The notes below the pieces were generated by a model. It was not told where the DNA came from, did not search any database, and was given only the letters and a program-made list of their open reading frames with translations. A program made the translations under genes and the position numbers. This document shows positions 37,000 to 44,667 of a DNA stretch of 49,752 nt, piece by piece (position 1 is the stretch's first letter; every line of letters begins with the position of its first letter). This DNA comes from Bacteroidales bacterium. GTDB lineage: Bacteria > Bacteroidota > Bacteroidia > Bacteroidales > UBA1556. The DNA lies in assembly GCA_027064095.1 (NCBI GenBank), contig JAMOQI010000033.1, forward strand, positions 1 through 49,752, written 5' to 3'.

Positions 37000-38328
37000 A
37001 TGAATACTAAAAACTTATATATTGAAACTTATGGTTGTCAGATGAATTTCTCTGATAGTGAGGTAGTTGCGTCTATTCTCGAAAAGGATGGATATGTATT
37101 AACTGATGACATTAAGTCTGCTGATGTTATTTTTGTGAATACATGTTCTATTCGTGATAATGCAGAAAGAAGAGTTAGAAATAGAATACAAGAGTTTAAA
37201 TCATTAAAAAATAGAAAGCCTGGTCTTAAAATTGGGATTTTAGGATGTATGGCTGAGAGAATTAGTGAAAAATTACTTGTTGAAGAGAAATTCGTAGATA
37301 TTGTAGCCGGTCCTGATTCTTATAGAGACTTGCCTAAGTTGATTGAAGAAACGGGAGATGGGAGACAAATGGCTAATGTTGTTTTATCACTTGAAGAAAC
37401 TTATGCAGATATTGAACCTGTGAGGCTGGATAAGAATGGAGTCTCTGCATTTATTTCAATAATGCGTGGCTGTGATAATTATTGTGCTTATTGTGTAGTG
37501 CCTTTTACCAGAGGGCATGAGCGTAGTAGAGATCCACAATCTATATTGAAAGAAGCAATAGACCTTAAGAAAAAAGGCTATAAGGAAATTACATTATTGG
37601 GCCAAAATGTTAATTCATATAATTATAAAGATAGCTATGGCGAAGTTAATTTTGCTGAACTAATGCGAAGGGTAGCAGCCATTGACTCTGATATTCGTAT
37701 TAGATTTTCTACTTCTCATCCAAAGGATATTTCTGATGAATTGATAGAAACAATAGCTAAGACTGATAATATTTGTAATTCAATACATTTGCCTGTTCAG
37801 TCTGGGAGTTCATCAAACCTTAAAAGAATGAAGAGGTTTTATACACGGGAGTGGTATCTAAATAGAATTGATAAAATAAAATCGATGATTCCAGACTGTG
37901 GACTTTCTACTGATATTATTGCCGGTTACTGTGGTGAAACAGAAGAAGAACATCAGGAAACTCTTTCGCTTATGAGAATGGTGAATTATGATTATGCTTT
38001 TATGTTTAAGTATTCAGAGCGTCCAGATACTTTAGCTGCAAAAAAATATCCGGATGATGTACCTGAGGATGTAAAAAGCAGAAGACTTCAAGAGATTATC
38101 AATGTTCAGCAAGTATCTTCTCATAACAATAATTTAAAGGATGTAGGTAAGACTTTTAGAGTACTTGTAGATAATGTATCTAAAAGATCAAAAGAGCAAA
38201 TGTCTGGAAGAACAGATCAGAATAAAGTTATGGTCTTTGATAGAAAAGATTGTAAACTTGGTGATTACGTGATGGTTAAATGTACTTCTTGTACTGCTGC
38301 TACTTTAAAAGGAGAAATTGTAGTTTAA
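37000..38328 (+). CDS. miaB: tRNA-2-methylthio-N6-isopentenyladenosine synthase
   Basis: This 442-residue radical-SAM methylthiotransferase modifies A37 of tRNAs that read UNN codons. The N-terminal domain has the three cysteines of the auxiliary cluster (Cys13 in ETYGCQMN, Cys49 in NTCSI, Cys83 in GCMAER). The radical-SAM motif is C-x3-C-x2-C at 158, 162 and 165 (RGCDNYCAYC). A C-terminal TRAM domain ends with GEIVV. The length and the QMNFSDSE motif separate it from RimO and MtaB. Downstream is the DUF1573 gene. Confidence 0.97.
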   Translation: MNTKNLYIETYGCQMNFSDSEVVASILEKDGYVLTDDIKSADVIFVNTCSIRDNAERRVRNRIQEFKSLKNRKPGLKIGILGCMAERISEKLLVEEKFVDIVAGPDSYRDLPKLIEETGDGRQMANVVLSLEETYADIEPVRLDKNGVSAFISIMRGCDNYCAYCVVPFTRGHERSRDPQSILKEAIDLKKKGYKEITLLGQNVNSYNYKDSYGEVNFAELMRRVAAIDSDIRIRFSTSHPKDISDELIETIAKTDNICNSIHLPVQSGSSSNLKRMKRFYTREWYLNRIDKIKSMIPDCGLSTDIIAGYCGETEEEHQETLSLMRMVNYDYAFMFKYSERPDTLAAKKYPDDVPEDVKSRRLQEIINVQQVSSHNNNLKDVGKTFRVLVDNVSKRSKEQMSGRTDQNKVMVFDRKDCKLGDYVMVKCTSCTAATLKGEIVV

Positions 38329-38488
38329 TGGATTCTTTAGTATTTTATTTATTGAATTGTTAGTCTGTTTATTTTGGAATTGTTTCAGAAAAAAGTTAAT
38401 TTTCCTAAATTTATTAATGATAAATCTTGTATGGTATTTATCCTCTGCTTATTTGTTTTATATTTGTAGCCTTAAAATATTATTGAGT

Positions 38489-38950
38489 ATGAAAGTAAAA
38501 TTTTTCTTTATATTTATTGTGACTGTGATGAGTCTTGTTGCTTGTCAGAATGAGAAAGAAAATACTCTTTCCACTGATTTGATTAATAATCCGATTTCTG
38601 CTGATGGTGACACTTCTTTAAATATTTTACCAAAGTTCAAGTTTAAAACTCTTGAACATGATTTCGGTAAAATAGTGGATGGAGTGAAGGTGGCTTATAA
38701 GTTTAAGTTTACGAATGTTGGAGGTTCTGATTTGATAATAAGTCAGGTGAAACCAACATGTGGTTGTACTGCAACTCGCTTTCCTCACAATCCTATCAAA
38801 CCCGGAGAGTCTTCTTTTATAGAGCTGACATTTGATAGTAGCAGAAGAAAGGGCTTTAACCATAAATCTGCTTCAGTAGTAGCAAATACTCAACCAAATG
38901 TTGTAAACCTTCAGATAAAAGCAATGGTTATTTCTGCTGATGAATTATAA
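38489..38950 (+). CDS. DUF1573 lipoprotein
   Basis: The product is 153 residues from ATG 38489. An open frame extends upstream to a TTG, but the lipoprotein signal starting MKVKFFFIF and ending SLVAC (Cys19) fixes the start. The domain contains TLEHDFGKIVDG, FKFTNVGGSDLIISQVKPTCGCT and FDSSRRKGFNHKSA, which define DUF1573, an Ig-like envelope domain abundant in Bacteroidota. Its role is unknown. TATATTTG at 38459-38466 could be a -7 element. yajC follows after 27 bases, so the pair is likely co-transcribed. Confidence 0.9.
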   Translation: MKVKFFFIFIVTVMSLVACQNEKENTLSTDLINNPISADGDTSLNILPKFKFKTLEHDFGKIVDGVKVAYKFKFTNVGGSDLIISQVKPTCGCTATRFPHNPIKPGESSFIELTFDSSRRKGFNHKSASVVANTQPNVVNLQIKAMVISADEL

Positions 38951-38977
38951 TGAATATTAATTTTTAAATTATAGATA

Positions 38978-39307
38978 ATGAACGTATTAAATGTTTTATT
39001 AATGACTCCACAAGCTGGAGGAGAAAGCAATCCATATTCTGGAATGATAATGATGGTATTACTTATTGGAGTATTTTATTTCTTCTTTATTAGACCTCAA
39101 CAAAAGAAAGCAAAAGAAACTAAAAAGTTTCGTGAAGCTCTTAAAAAGGGTGATAAAATTGTTACAATTGGAGGAATCCACGGTAAAGTATTAGAAATTA
39201 AGGATACTACTATTATTATTGAAGTTGAAGGTCAAGGAAGACTTAAACTTAATAAAGATGCTGTTAATCCTGTTGACGAACCTACCGCAATGGCACAACA
39301 GAAGTAA
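38978..39307 (+). CDS. yajC: Preprotein translocase subunit YajC
   Basis: This 109-residue protein has a single N-terminal membrane helix (MIMMVLLIGVFYFFFIRPQQK) with the conserved RPQQKK at its end. A small beta-rich cytoplasmic domain follows, with KKGDKIVTIGGIHGKVLEI. YajC associates with SecDF and aids Sec-dependent export. In Bacteroidota it is often preceded by a DUF1573 gene, as here. A terminator follows. Confidence 0.96.
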   Translation: MNVLNVLLMTPQAGGESNPYSGMIMMVLLIGVFYFFFIRPQQKKAKETKKFREALKKGDKIVTIGGIHGKVLEIKDTTIIIEVEGQGRLKLNKDAVNPVDEPTAMAQQK

Positions 39308-39328
39308 ACAAAGGACTATTTTATGAAA

Positions 39329-39360
39329 AGCTGAATCTGTTTTATGGTTCGGCTTTTTTT
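39329..39360 (+). terminator. Terminator after yajC
   Basis: AGCTGAA pairs with TTCGGCT (one G-T wobble) around a 12-base loop, followed by seven T's. It lies 21 bases past the stop codon. Confidence 0.8.
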
Positions 39361-39414
39361 GTTTCTTCTTTTCTTAATCATTTCTATATAAATCAAAATA
39401 GCTTTTACTCTTTC

Positions 39415-39439
39415 TAGAATAGATATTATTCTATCTTTG
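39415..39439 (+). promoter_or_regulatory. -7 element with overlapping inverted repeat, glycosyltransferase gene
   Basis: TATCTTTG (39432-39439) is a -7 element 20 bases before ATG 39460. TAGAATA and TATTCTA (39415-39421 and 39427-39433) form a 7-bp inverted repeat with a 5-base spacer that overlaps the first two bases of the element. That is a plausible repressor site, though AT-rich and possibly due to chance. Confidence 0.45.
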
Positions 39440-39459
39440 CTAATTATTTTAAATTATCA

Positions 39460-40635
39460 ATGATGAAATTAGTAGTTATGACATCTCGGTTTCCATGGCC
39501 TTTGGATAAAGGTGATAAGCTACGGATATTTCATCAAATAAAGCATCTGTCCAAAGCAAATGATATTTATCTATTATCAATTAGCGAAAGAAAAATTCCT
39601 GAAAAAGATAAAAATGAACTATTAAAGTATTGTCAAGAAGTATATGTCTTTTATATATCAAAACCTGTGATCTTAATGGGGGTAATTAGAGCATTTTTTC
39701 AATCTCACCCCCTTCAGGTAGGGTATTTCTATTCAAAAAAAATATCGAAAAAAGCAAATAAGATTATTGATAATATTAATCCGGATTTTATTTACGGTCA
39801 ACTGGTTAGAGTTTCAGAATATATTTATAAGAGTAATTATCCAAAATGCTTAGATTATCAAGATGCTCTTTCTGCCGGTCTTGAAAGAAGAATTGATAAA
39901 TCCGGATTCTTTAAAAAACTTTTATTAAAGCTTGAATACAGCAGAATGCTTAATTATGAAGACCATATTTATCATTACTTTAATGTATTGACAATTATAA
40001 CTGAAGCAGATAGAGAGCTTTTGCCTAAAACCATTCGTTCAAAAGTTGAGATAATTCCCAATGGAGTAGATTATGATTTCTTTTCTGAGAAGATAAATCT
40101 TTCAGGAAAAGAATTTGATATTGTATTTACGGGTAATATGAATTATCCACCTAATGTCTATGCTGCTCAATTTTTGGTAAAAGAAATTATGCCTTTAGTT
40201 TGGGAAGAATTTCCATCATCAAAGGTTTTAATTGCAGGTTCTTCACCAAATACTATTGTAAAAGCACTTAAATCTAATCTGGTAGAAGTTAGTGGATGGA
40301 TGGATGATATTAGATTTGCATATCAAAGTGCTAAGGTATTTGTTGCACCAATGCAAATAGGCACAGGGTTGCAAAATAAACTTTTAGAAGCTATGGCTAG
40401 TGGAATTCCATGTGTTACATCTGACTTAGCCAATAAGGCACTTGGCGCTATAGATGGTGAGCAGATTCTTATATCACCGAAAAATTCAGCTCCAATATTT
40501 GCAGAAAAAGTTATATTATTATTAAAAGATAGGAGTAGAGCAATTAATATTGCTAAAAATGGAAATAGTTTTGTCAGACAAACATATGATTGGCAAATTA
40601 TAGTTGAAAAATTGGAAAGCCTGCTAAATCCATAG
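39460..40635 (+). CDS. Family 4-like glycosyltransferase
   Basis: The 391-residue GT-B enzyme opens with the N-terminal SRFPWPLDKGDKLRIFHQIKHL, typical of a sugar-transferase subgroup (TIGR03087-like). The C-terminal half has the PNGVDYDFF donor-domain entry, FTGNMNYPPNV, and MQIGTGLQNKLLEAMASGIPCVTSDLA, which binds the nucleotide sugar. TIGR03087-like enzymes are often linked to exopolysaccharide synthesis and XrtA/PEP-CTERM systems, but no such genes are near. The gene stands alone between yajC and an intergenic repeat; donor and acceptor are unknown. A second ATG at 39463 is possible. Confidence 0.88.
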   Translation: MMKLVVMTSRFPWPLDKGDKLRIFHQIKHLSKANDIYLLSISERKIPEKDKNELLKYCQEVYVFYISKPVILMGVIRAFFQSHPLQVGYFYSKKISKKANKIIDNINPDFIYGQLVRVSEYIYKSNYPKCLDYQDALSAGLERRIDKSGFFKKLLLKLEYSRMLNYEDHIYHYFNVLTIITEADRELLPKTIRSKVEIIPNGVDYDFFSEKINLSGKEFDIVFTGNMNYPPNVYAAQFLVKEIMPLVWEEFPSSKVLIAGSSPNTIVKALKSNLVEVSGWMDDIRFAYQSAKVFVAPMQIGTGLQNKLLEAMASGIPCVTSDLANKALGAIDGEQILISPKNSAPIFAEKVILLLKDRSRAINIAKNGNSFVRQTYDWQIIVEKLESLLNP

Positions 40636-40686
40636 TCGAAATTCCTAATAACCTTAACTTGACATTAGTTTTGCTTACAGTTTCGT

Positions 40687-40958
40687 GATTTTTTAGCAAT
40701 AAAACCGTTATGCTATTGGTTTTCTGTGAGATAAATCTTAAGTGGAATTCATGTTAATTCGTGTTATAAATACAAAAGCAAAGTGAATTGTATGAATGAG
40801 CGATGAATTGCGGGTTGTAATGCGTAGCCTATCTCGATTTATAAAGAAAACCTCAATTTATAAGAAATAAATTTTGGTATTTGAAAAATACACAAATTTG
40901 TTAATTTTACTTAATCGTCAGGATTATTTGTGAATAATCAGGGTTGATAAAGAATGTT
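40687..40958 (+). repeat. Dispersed intergenic repeat, copy C (left flank of ptb)
   Basis: This is a composite in the 435-base gap before ptb. The part 40687-40772 matches copy A read in reverse (TTTTTAGCAA, CTATTG, GAGATAAATCTTA). The part 40754-40958 aligns with 42043-42281: both contain ATACAAAAGCAAAG, GAATTGTA, a TTTGAAA-ATA block and TTTTACTTAATCGT in the same order. The hairpin GATTATT-TGTG-AATAATC near the end is shared with copy B. No reading frame of note. It lies in direct orientation relative to the right-flank copy. Confidence 0.7.
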
Positions 40959-41024
40959 GTAATAATATCAATTCAAAAACAGAAAAAGTCTGTATAGCAA
41001 ATTATTCATAATTATTAATTTTTT

Positions 41025-41032
41025 TATTTTTG
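41025..41032 (+). promoter_or_regulatory. -7 element (TATTTTTG) for ptb
   Basis: TATTTTTG matches TAnnTTTG, 38 bases before ATG 41071. No clear -33. Confidence 0.45.
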
Positions 41033-41070
41033 TCATATTATATTACTAATTGAACCTAAAATTTTAAATT

Positions 41071-41967
41071 ATGTATACAAAATTATCAGATATACTAGAA
41101 GCAGCAAAGACTAAATCTATTAGGAGAATTGCTGTGGCTGCAGCAGCGGATAAACCAGTGCTTTTAGCATTAAAAGAAGCTATGAAGAGTAATATTGTGA
41201 TTCCGGTACTTGTAGGAAATAGTGAAGTAATAATAAATATCTCAAAAGAAATTGAATTAAACCTTGATAAAATTAAAATTATTGATGAAGCTAATCCAAA
41301 AAAAGCAGCTGTTAAAGCTGTCGCAGAGATTCGTAATGGAAATGCCGATATTCTTATGAAAGGATTGGTTAGCTCTGGCGCTTTTCTTAAAGCTATTTTA
41401 AATAAGGAAAATGGGCTTAGAAAAAGTGGGACTCTTTCTCATGTTGCCTTTTTTGAATCACCTTATTATCATAAACTAATAGGATTATCAGATGCTGCTT
41501 TGAACGTTGAACCTGAGTTTAATGATAAAGTAGCTATACTTAAAAATGGGGTAGAAGCATTTAATAAATTGGGAATAAAAGAACCAAAAGTTGCAGTAAT
41601 TGGTGCTGTAGAATCTGTAAATTCCAAAATGCAACCATCAGTAGATGCATCTCTTTTGACAATGATGAATAAACGTAATCAGATTACTAACTGTATTATA
41701 GATGGGCCTTTAGCTCTTGATAATGCTGTTTCAGCAGATGCTGCTAAGCACAAAGGAATTGAAAGTCCTGTAGCCGGCGATGTTGATTTTATACTATGTC
41801 CTGATATTTACTCTGCAAATATTATGTATAAAACATTAAACTTTATGGGTGGAGCTACATCTGCTGCTGTTATTATGGGCGCTACAGTTCCCGTTGTGCT
41901 TACAAGTAGAAGTGATACAGATCAAAGTAAATTAATGTCTATTGCTTTAGCTGCCGCTATGGAGTAG
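41071..41967 (+). CDS. ptb: Phosphate butyryltransferase
   Basis: This 298-residue enzyme belongs to the phosphate acetyl/butyryltransferase family and interconverts butyryl-CoA and butyryl phosphate. Family blocks are NADILMKGLVSSGAFLKAIL, LSHVAFFESPYYHKLIGLSDAALN, and the C-terminal GGATSAAVIMGATVPVVLTSRSDTDQSKLMS. Its partner butyrate kinase (buk), usually the next gene, is not present; the next gene is on the opposite strand. The enzyme may act with a distant kinase or use other acyl groups. It has its own promoter element and terminator. It is flanked on both sides by copies of one intergenic repeat. Confidence 0.9.
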   Translation: MYTKLSDILEAAKTKSIRRIAVAAAADKPVLLALKEAMKSNIVIPVLVGNSEVIINISKEIELNLDKIKIIDEANPKKAAVKAVAEIRNGNADILMKGLVSSGAFLKAILNKENGLRKSGTLSHVAFFESPYYHKLIGLSDAALNVEPEFNDKVAILKNGVEAFNKLGIKEPKVAVIGAVESVNSKMQPSVDASLLTMMNKRNQITNCIIDGPLALDNAVSADAAKHKGIESPVAGDVDFILCPDIYSANIMYKTLNFMGGATSAAVIMGATVPVVLTSRSDTDQSKLMSIALAAAME

Positions 41968-42000
41968 TTAGTTTTTTCTTGGTTTTTTAATTTTAAAATA

Positions 42001-42040
42001 AAAAATGCTGAGTAAGTTTTATATTTATTCAGCATTTTTA
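42001..42040 (+). terminator. Terminator after ptb
   Basis: AAAAATGCTGA-(G)-TAA pairs with TTA-T-TCAGCATTTTT, ending in a run of T's. It lies 33 bases past the stop codon. The palindromic A/T ends allow action on both strands. Confidence 0.82.
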
Positions 42041-42042
42041 TT

Positions 42043-42281
42043 ATTAACCCGTATTATTCATACAAAAGCAAAGCGAATTGTAAGATTAAGCAACGAATAG
42101 CGGGGTGTAAATGCAGAGAACCTTTCCTGAAACAAGTTCTGGACAGGTTGAATTAGAAAAAACAAATTTGGGCGTTTGAAAGATATCTAAATTTATTAAC
42201 CTCAGTTAGATATAAGCTTTCTATGAGTGAAATCTTATGCCGAACTGAGGTTATTAGTTTTACTTAATCGTTAGGGGTTAG
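42043..42281 (+). repeat. Dispersed intergenic repeat, copy D (right flank of ptb), with inverted-repeat insertion
   Basis: It fills the gap between convergent ptb and the SPOR gene and aligns with 40754-40958. Relative to that copy it carries an extra segment at 42197-42253, bounded by the perfect 11-bp inverted repeats TAACCTCAGTT and AACTGAGGTTA. The interior of this segment (TTTCTATGAG, GAAAT, TTATG) is the same unit seen in copies A, B and C. The extra piece looks like a small palindromic or MITE-like unit. Confidence 0.7.
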
Positions 42282-42293
42282 TTATTAGTGTTT

Positions 42294-44135
42294 TTATATT
42301 CTTTTACCATCTTTATATTTAACAATAAATGCGTCATTTACTTCATTTCTAATTTTTTGTAATGCGTTTTTTGCTTCAGAGTAAGACTTATAAGTTCCTA
42401 CCTCGTATTTGTAAAGTCCATTATGAGTAACTTGCTCAAATGATTCAGTGCAACCGGTTTGTTCTTTTACTTGAGCAATACTTAAATTTCTGGTAGAAGC
42501 TAATATTTGAACTCTATATACAATTCCCATTGGAATATTTGCTTTAGAATCAGAAGCTTTGCCTCCATTTTCTATGGTTATAGCTTCTTGAATGTTTTTT
42601 GTACGTTTTCCTTCGTAGAAACCAACTACAAAAGCACCGGGAACAGTGCTACCTCTTAACTTTTTCTTGTAAGCAGCAGCTTCCTCATAAGTTGCAAATT
42701 CTCCGGAAGTATATTTTGCATAATTTCCCTGGTAGTCTTGTTGAACAGGATAATCTAAGTTTAATCTCTTTTCTAATAACTTAGAGCTTGTAGTGCCACC
42801 ATAAACGGCGTAAACTTGAACTCTATAAACTAAGCTTTTCGCTTCTGTACTTTTTTTGCCTGTACCAACTACTGATTTATTTGAATTGCTTTCATTTGTG
42901 CTTACGTTTTCTTGATTTGCATTTTCAGCAGTATTATTATGGGCAATAACAGGTTCAGCAATAATTTCAATATTCTTTTTAAATTGGCGTATTTGGTCAA
43001 TATCATTTTGAGAATAAAAAAGAATTCCAGGAATGGTATTTGTTCCCATATTAGCATTTTTACTAATAAGTCTATATGTTATATCAATAGTTTCCTTTTG
43101 TGGTAACTTTTCCCATGAGTATGTCATAATTTGATTCTTAAAATCAAACTTAGCACCATCTGAAAGCAATTGTTCTACTGTAAATCCATCAGGAATGGTT
43201 TGTTGTAACTTTGCAGATCCACTAATATCACCTTTGCTTATTCTTAGAGTAACATCACTGGTGTCATAAGGATGCATTTCCGAAGGGAAGTTTGCAGCAA
43301 CACTAAGTTCAAATGGGGTCTCTTCTTCCTCAACAACAGCAATAGCAGTATCCCTGGGAATAATCTCTTCTTCCTTAGGCATTTTAGGTTGCTTAGGTTT
43401 TTGGTAAATTCTATATGTTACACCCAGTGATGTGTAATTATAGATATCGTTAGCATGGGAATAAATTGTACCATGGCCATCAACATCATCTTTCATTGTA
43501 TGATGAAAAGTGTTTTCGAATCTAATTGTTAGATGCTTTGATATATCAGATTTAATTCCCCATCCCCATGGAATAACTAAAGAAGAACCACTTCCAGAAA
43601 ATACTGGAGATCCATCAGAGGTGTGAGTAACAACAGGTTTATAAAAAAGGTATCCAATTCCACCTTTTAGATAAGCTGAGAACAACCTTTGCTCTTTTGA
43701 AGCAAAAAACAGATTAAGTAAATCTACCTCTATATTTAGATTAACTTCATTTATAGCACTGTTAAAGCTTAAATTTGCAGAATCTCCATTACTCCATGTA
43801 CTTCTGAATCCTTGTAGGTTTCCTCCTATGTATTGTAGATTAGCAGTAAATGTATTACCTATTCTTCTACTAATAATAAGTCCGTAACCCCATCCTTGTT
43901 GATCCGTAAAATATTTAGAAAAAGGATTGTCAGGCTCATCGCTTAAATCTCCCCATAATAAGGTTGCACCACCATTAATAGTTATATTCCATTTGTTTAT
44001 TTTTTCCTTATTAGAAGGTTCATTATCATCAGAAACATCTGTTTGTGCATTTCCAAAAGTAGGAACCAAATTAAATATGATTAGCATTATGCTAATGATA
44101 ACAGTTGATTTTAAAGGTGTAAGTTTAAATTTCAT
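42294..44135 (-). CDS. Outer-membrane barrel protein with C-terminal SPOR-type domains
   Basis: The 613-residue product has a signal peptide (cleavage near GNAQ). Residues about 45-250 look like an eight-stranded barrel (INGGATLLWGDLSDEP, GWGYGLIISRRIG, TSLGVTYRIYQKPKQ). A Pro/Glu linker follows, then a beta-rich domain (FELSVAANFPSEMHPYDTSDVTLRISKGD) resembling conserved-repeat envelope modules, then an Asn/Ser linker. The end holds two SPOR-like domains (YRVQVYAVYGG and YRVQILASTRNL, each with a YxxGxFxTYEEA-type match). SPOR domains bind denuded peptidoglycan, so the protein may connect the outer membrane to the wall. I do not recognise this full architecture as a named family. Confidence 0.82.
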   Translation of the reverse strand: MKFKLTPLKSTVIISIMLIIFNLVPTFGNAQTDVSDDNEPSNKEKINKWNITINGGATLLWGDLSDEPDNPFSKYFTDQQGWGYGLIISRRIGNTFTANLQYIGGNLQGFRSTWSNGDSANLSFNSAINEVNLNIEVDLLNLFFASKEQRLFSAYLKGGIGYLFYKPVVTHTSDGSPVFSGSGSSLVIPWGWGIKSDISKHLTIRFENTFHHTMKDDVDGHGTIYSHANDIYNYTSLGVTYRIYQKPKQPKMPKEEEIIPRDTAIAVVEEEETPFELSVAANFPSEMHPYDTSDVTLRISKGDISGSAKLQQTIPDGFTVEQLLSDGAKFDFKNQIMTYSWEKLPQKETIDITYRLISKNANMGTNTIPGILFYSQNDIDQIRQFKKNIEIIAEPVIAHNNTAENANQENVSTNESNSNKSVVGTGKKSTEAKSLVYRVQVYAVYGGTTSSKLLEKRLNLDYPVQQDYQGNYAKYTSGEFATYEEAAAYKKKLRGSTVPGAFVVGFYEGKRTKNIQEAITIENGGKASDSKANIPMGIVYRVQILASTRNLSIAQVKEQTGCTESFEQVTHNGLYKYEVGTYKSYSEAKNALQKIRNEVNDAFIVKYKDGKRI

Positions 44136-44243
44136 GATTAAATGATTTTAAACGAAAGTATAAAAAATATTTAAAGGAATGAATATTTTATATTATTTTT
44201 TTCAGTTAAAGTGTTAACAAAGTATTTGAAAGAAAAAAATATA

Positions 44244-44278
44244 TATCTTTGCCGCCCTATAACTCAAGGCGAGTTATA
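44244..44278 (+). promoter_or_regulatory. rpsU promoter element and 5' hairpin
   Basis: TATCTTTG (44244-44251) is the -7 element. The transcript should begin near 44258, where TATAACTC-AAGGC-GAGTTATA (44258-44278) forms a perfect 8-bp hairpin at its extreme 5' end. Such a hairpin can protect the message or bind a regulator. Confidence 0.6.
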
Positions 44279-44296
44279 TTTATTTTATTAATTTAA

Positions 44297-44304
44297 AGAA
44301 AGGA
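44297..44304 (+). promoter_or_regulatory. Shine-Dalgarno sequence of rpsU
   Basis: AGAAAGGA is complementary to the last eight bases of the usual 16S rRNA tail (UCCUUUCU) and lies 10 bases before ATG 44315. In Bacteroidota rpsU is a known exception that keeps a strong SD, tied to control by bS21 availability. Confidence 0.8.
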
Positions 44305-44314
44305 TCGTATTATT

Positions 44315-44509
44315 ATGATTATCGTACCAGTAAAAGAAGGCGAGAACATTGACAGAGCCTTAAAGAAGTACAAACGTAAGTTTGAAAAAACAGGAACTGC
44401 CAAAGAATTGCGTGCTCGCAAGAATTACATTAAGAAATCAGTTGCAAATAGAGAGCAAAAGCTTAAAGCTATTTATGTTCAACAATTGCGTCAAAATTCT
44501 GAAATCTAA
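44315..44509 (+). CDS. rpsU: 30S ribosomal protein bS21
   Basis: This 64-residue, very basic protein contains the family blocks MIIVPVKEGENIDRALKKYKRKFEK and ARKNYIKKSVANREQKLKA. In Bacteroidota ribosomes bS21 helps bury the 3' tail of 16S rRNA and so blocks Shine-Dalgarno pairing (known from Flavobacterium). Its own gene has a Shine-Dalgarno sequence and a 5' hairpin, which fits autoregulation: little bS21, free tail, more rpsU translation. A long terminator follows, before xerC. Confidence 0.97.
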   Translation: MIIVPVKEGENIDRALKKYKRKFEKTGTAKELRARKNYIKKSVANREQKLKAIYVQQLRQNSEI

Positions 44510-44537
44510 GAGGTAAGATTTAACGTAATTATTCGAG

Positions 44538-44596
44538 AAGCTTTTTCCTTGATACAATCATTTTTATTTAATGATTTTAGGAAAAAGCTTTTTTTG
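44538..44596 (+). terminator. Terminator after rpsU
   Basis: AAGCTTTTTCCT pairs perfectly with AGGAAAAAGCTT, with a second inner stem (AATCAT/ATGATT), followed by seven T's. It starts 28 bases past the stop codon. Confidence 0.88.
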
Positions 44597-44667
44597 TGCC
44601 CATAATTTAGTACTTTTGTTTTATTGAGGGATTGATAAATATGATTACATATTTTATATTAAGATAA

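Noticed and set aside
38357-38488. Longer N-terminus for the DUF1573 protein
   Set aside because: The lipoprotein signal begins at ATG 38489; the upstream part lies in the leader and starts with TTG.
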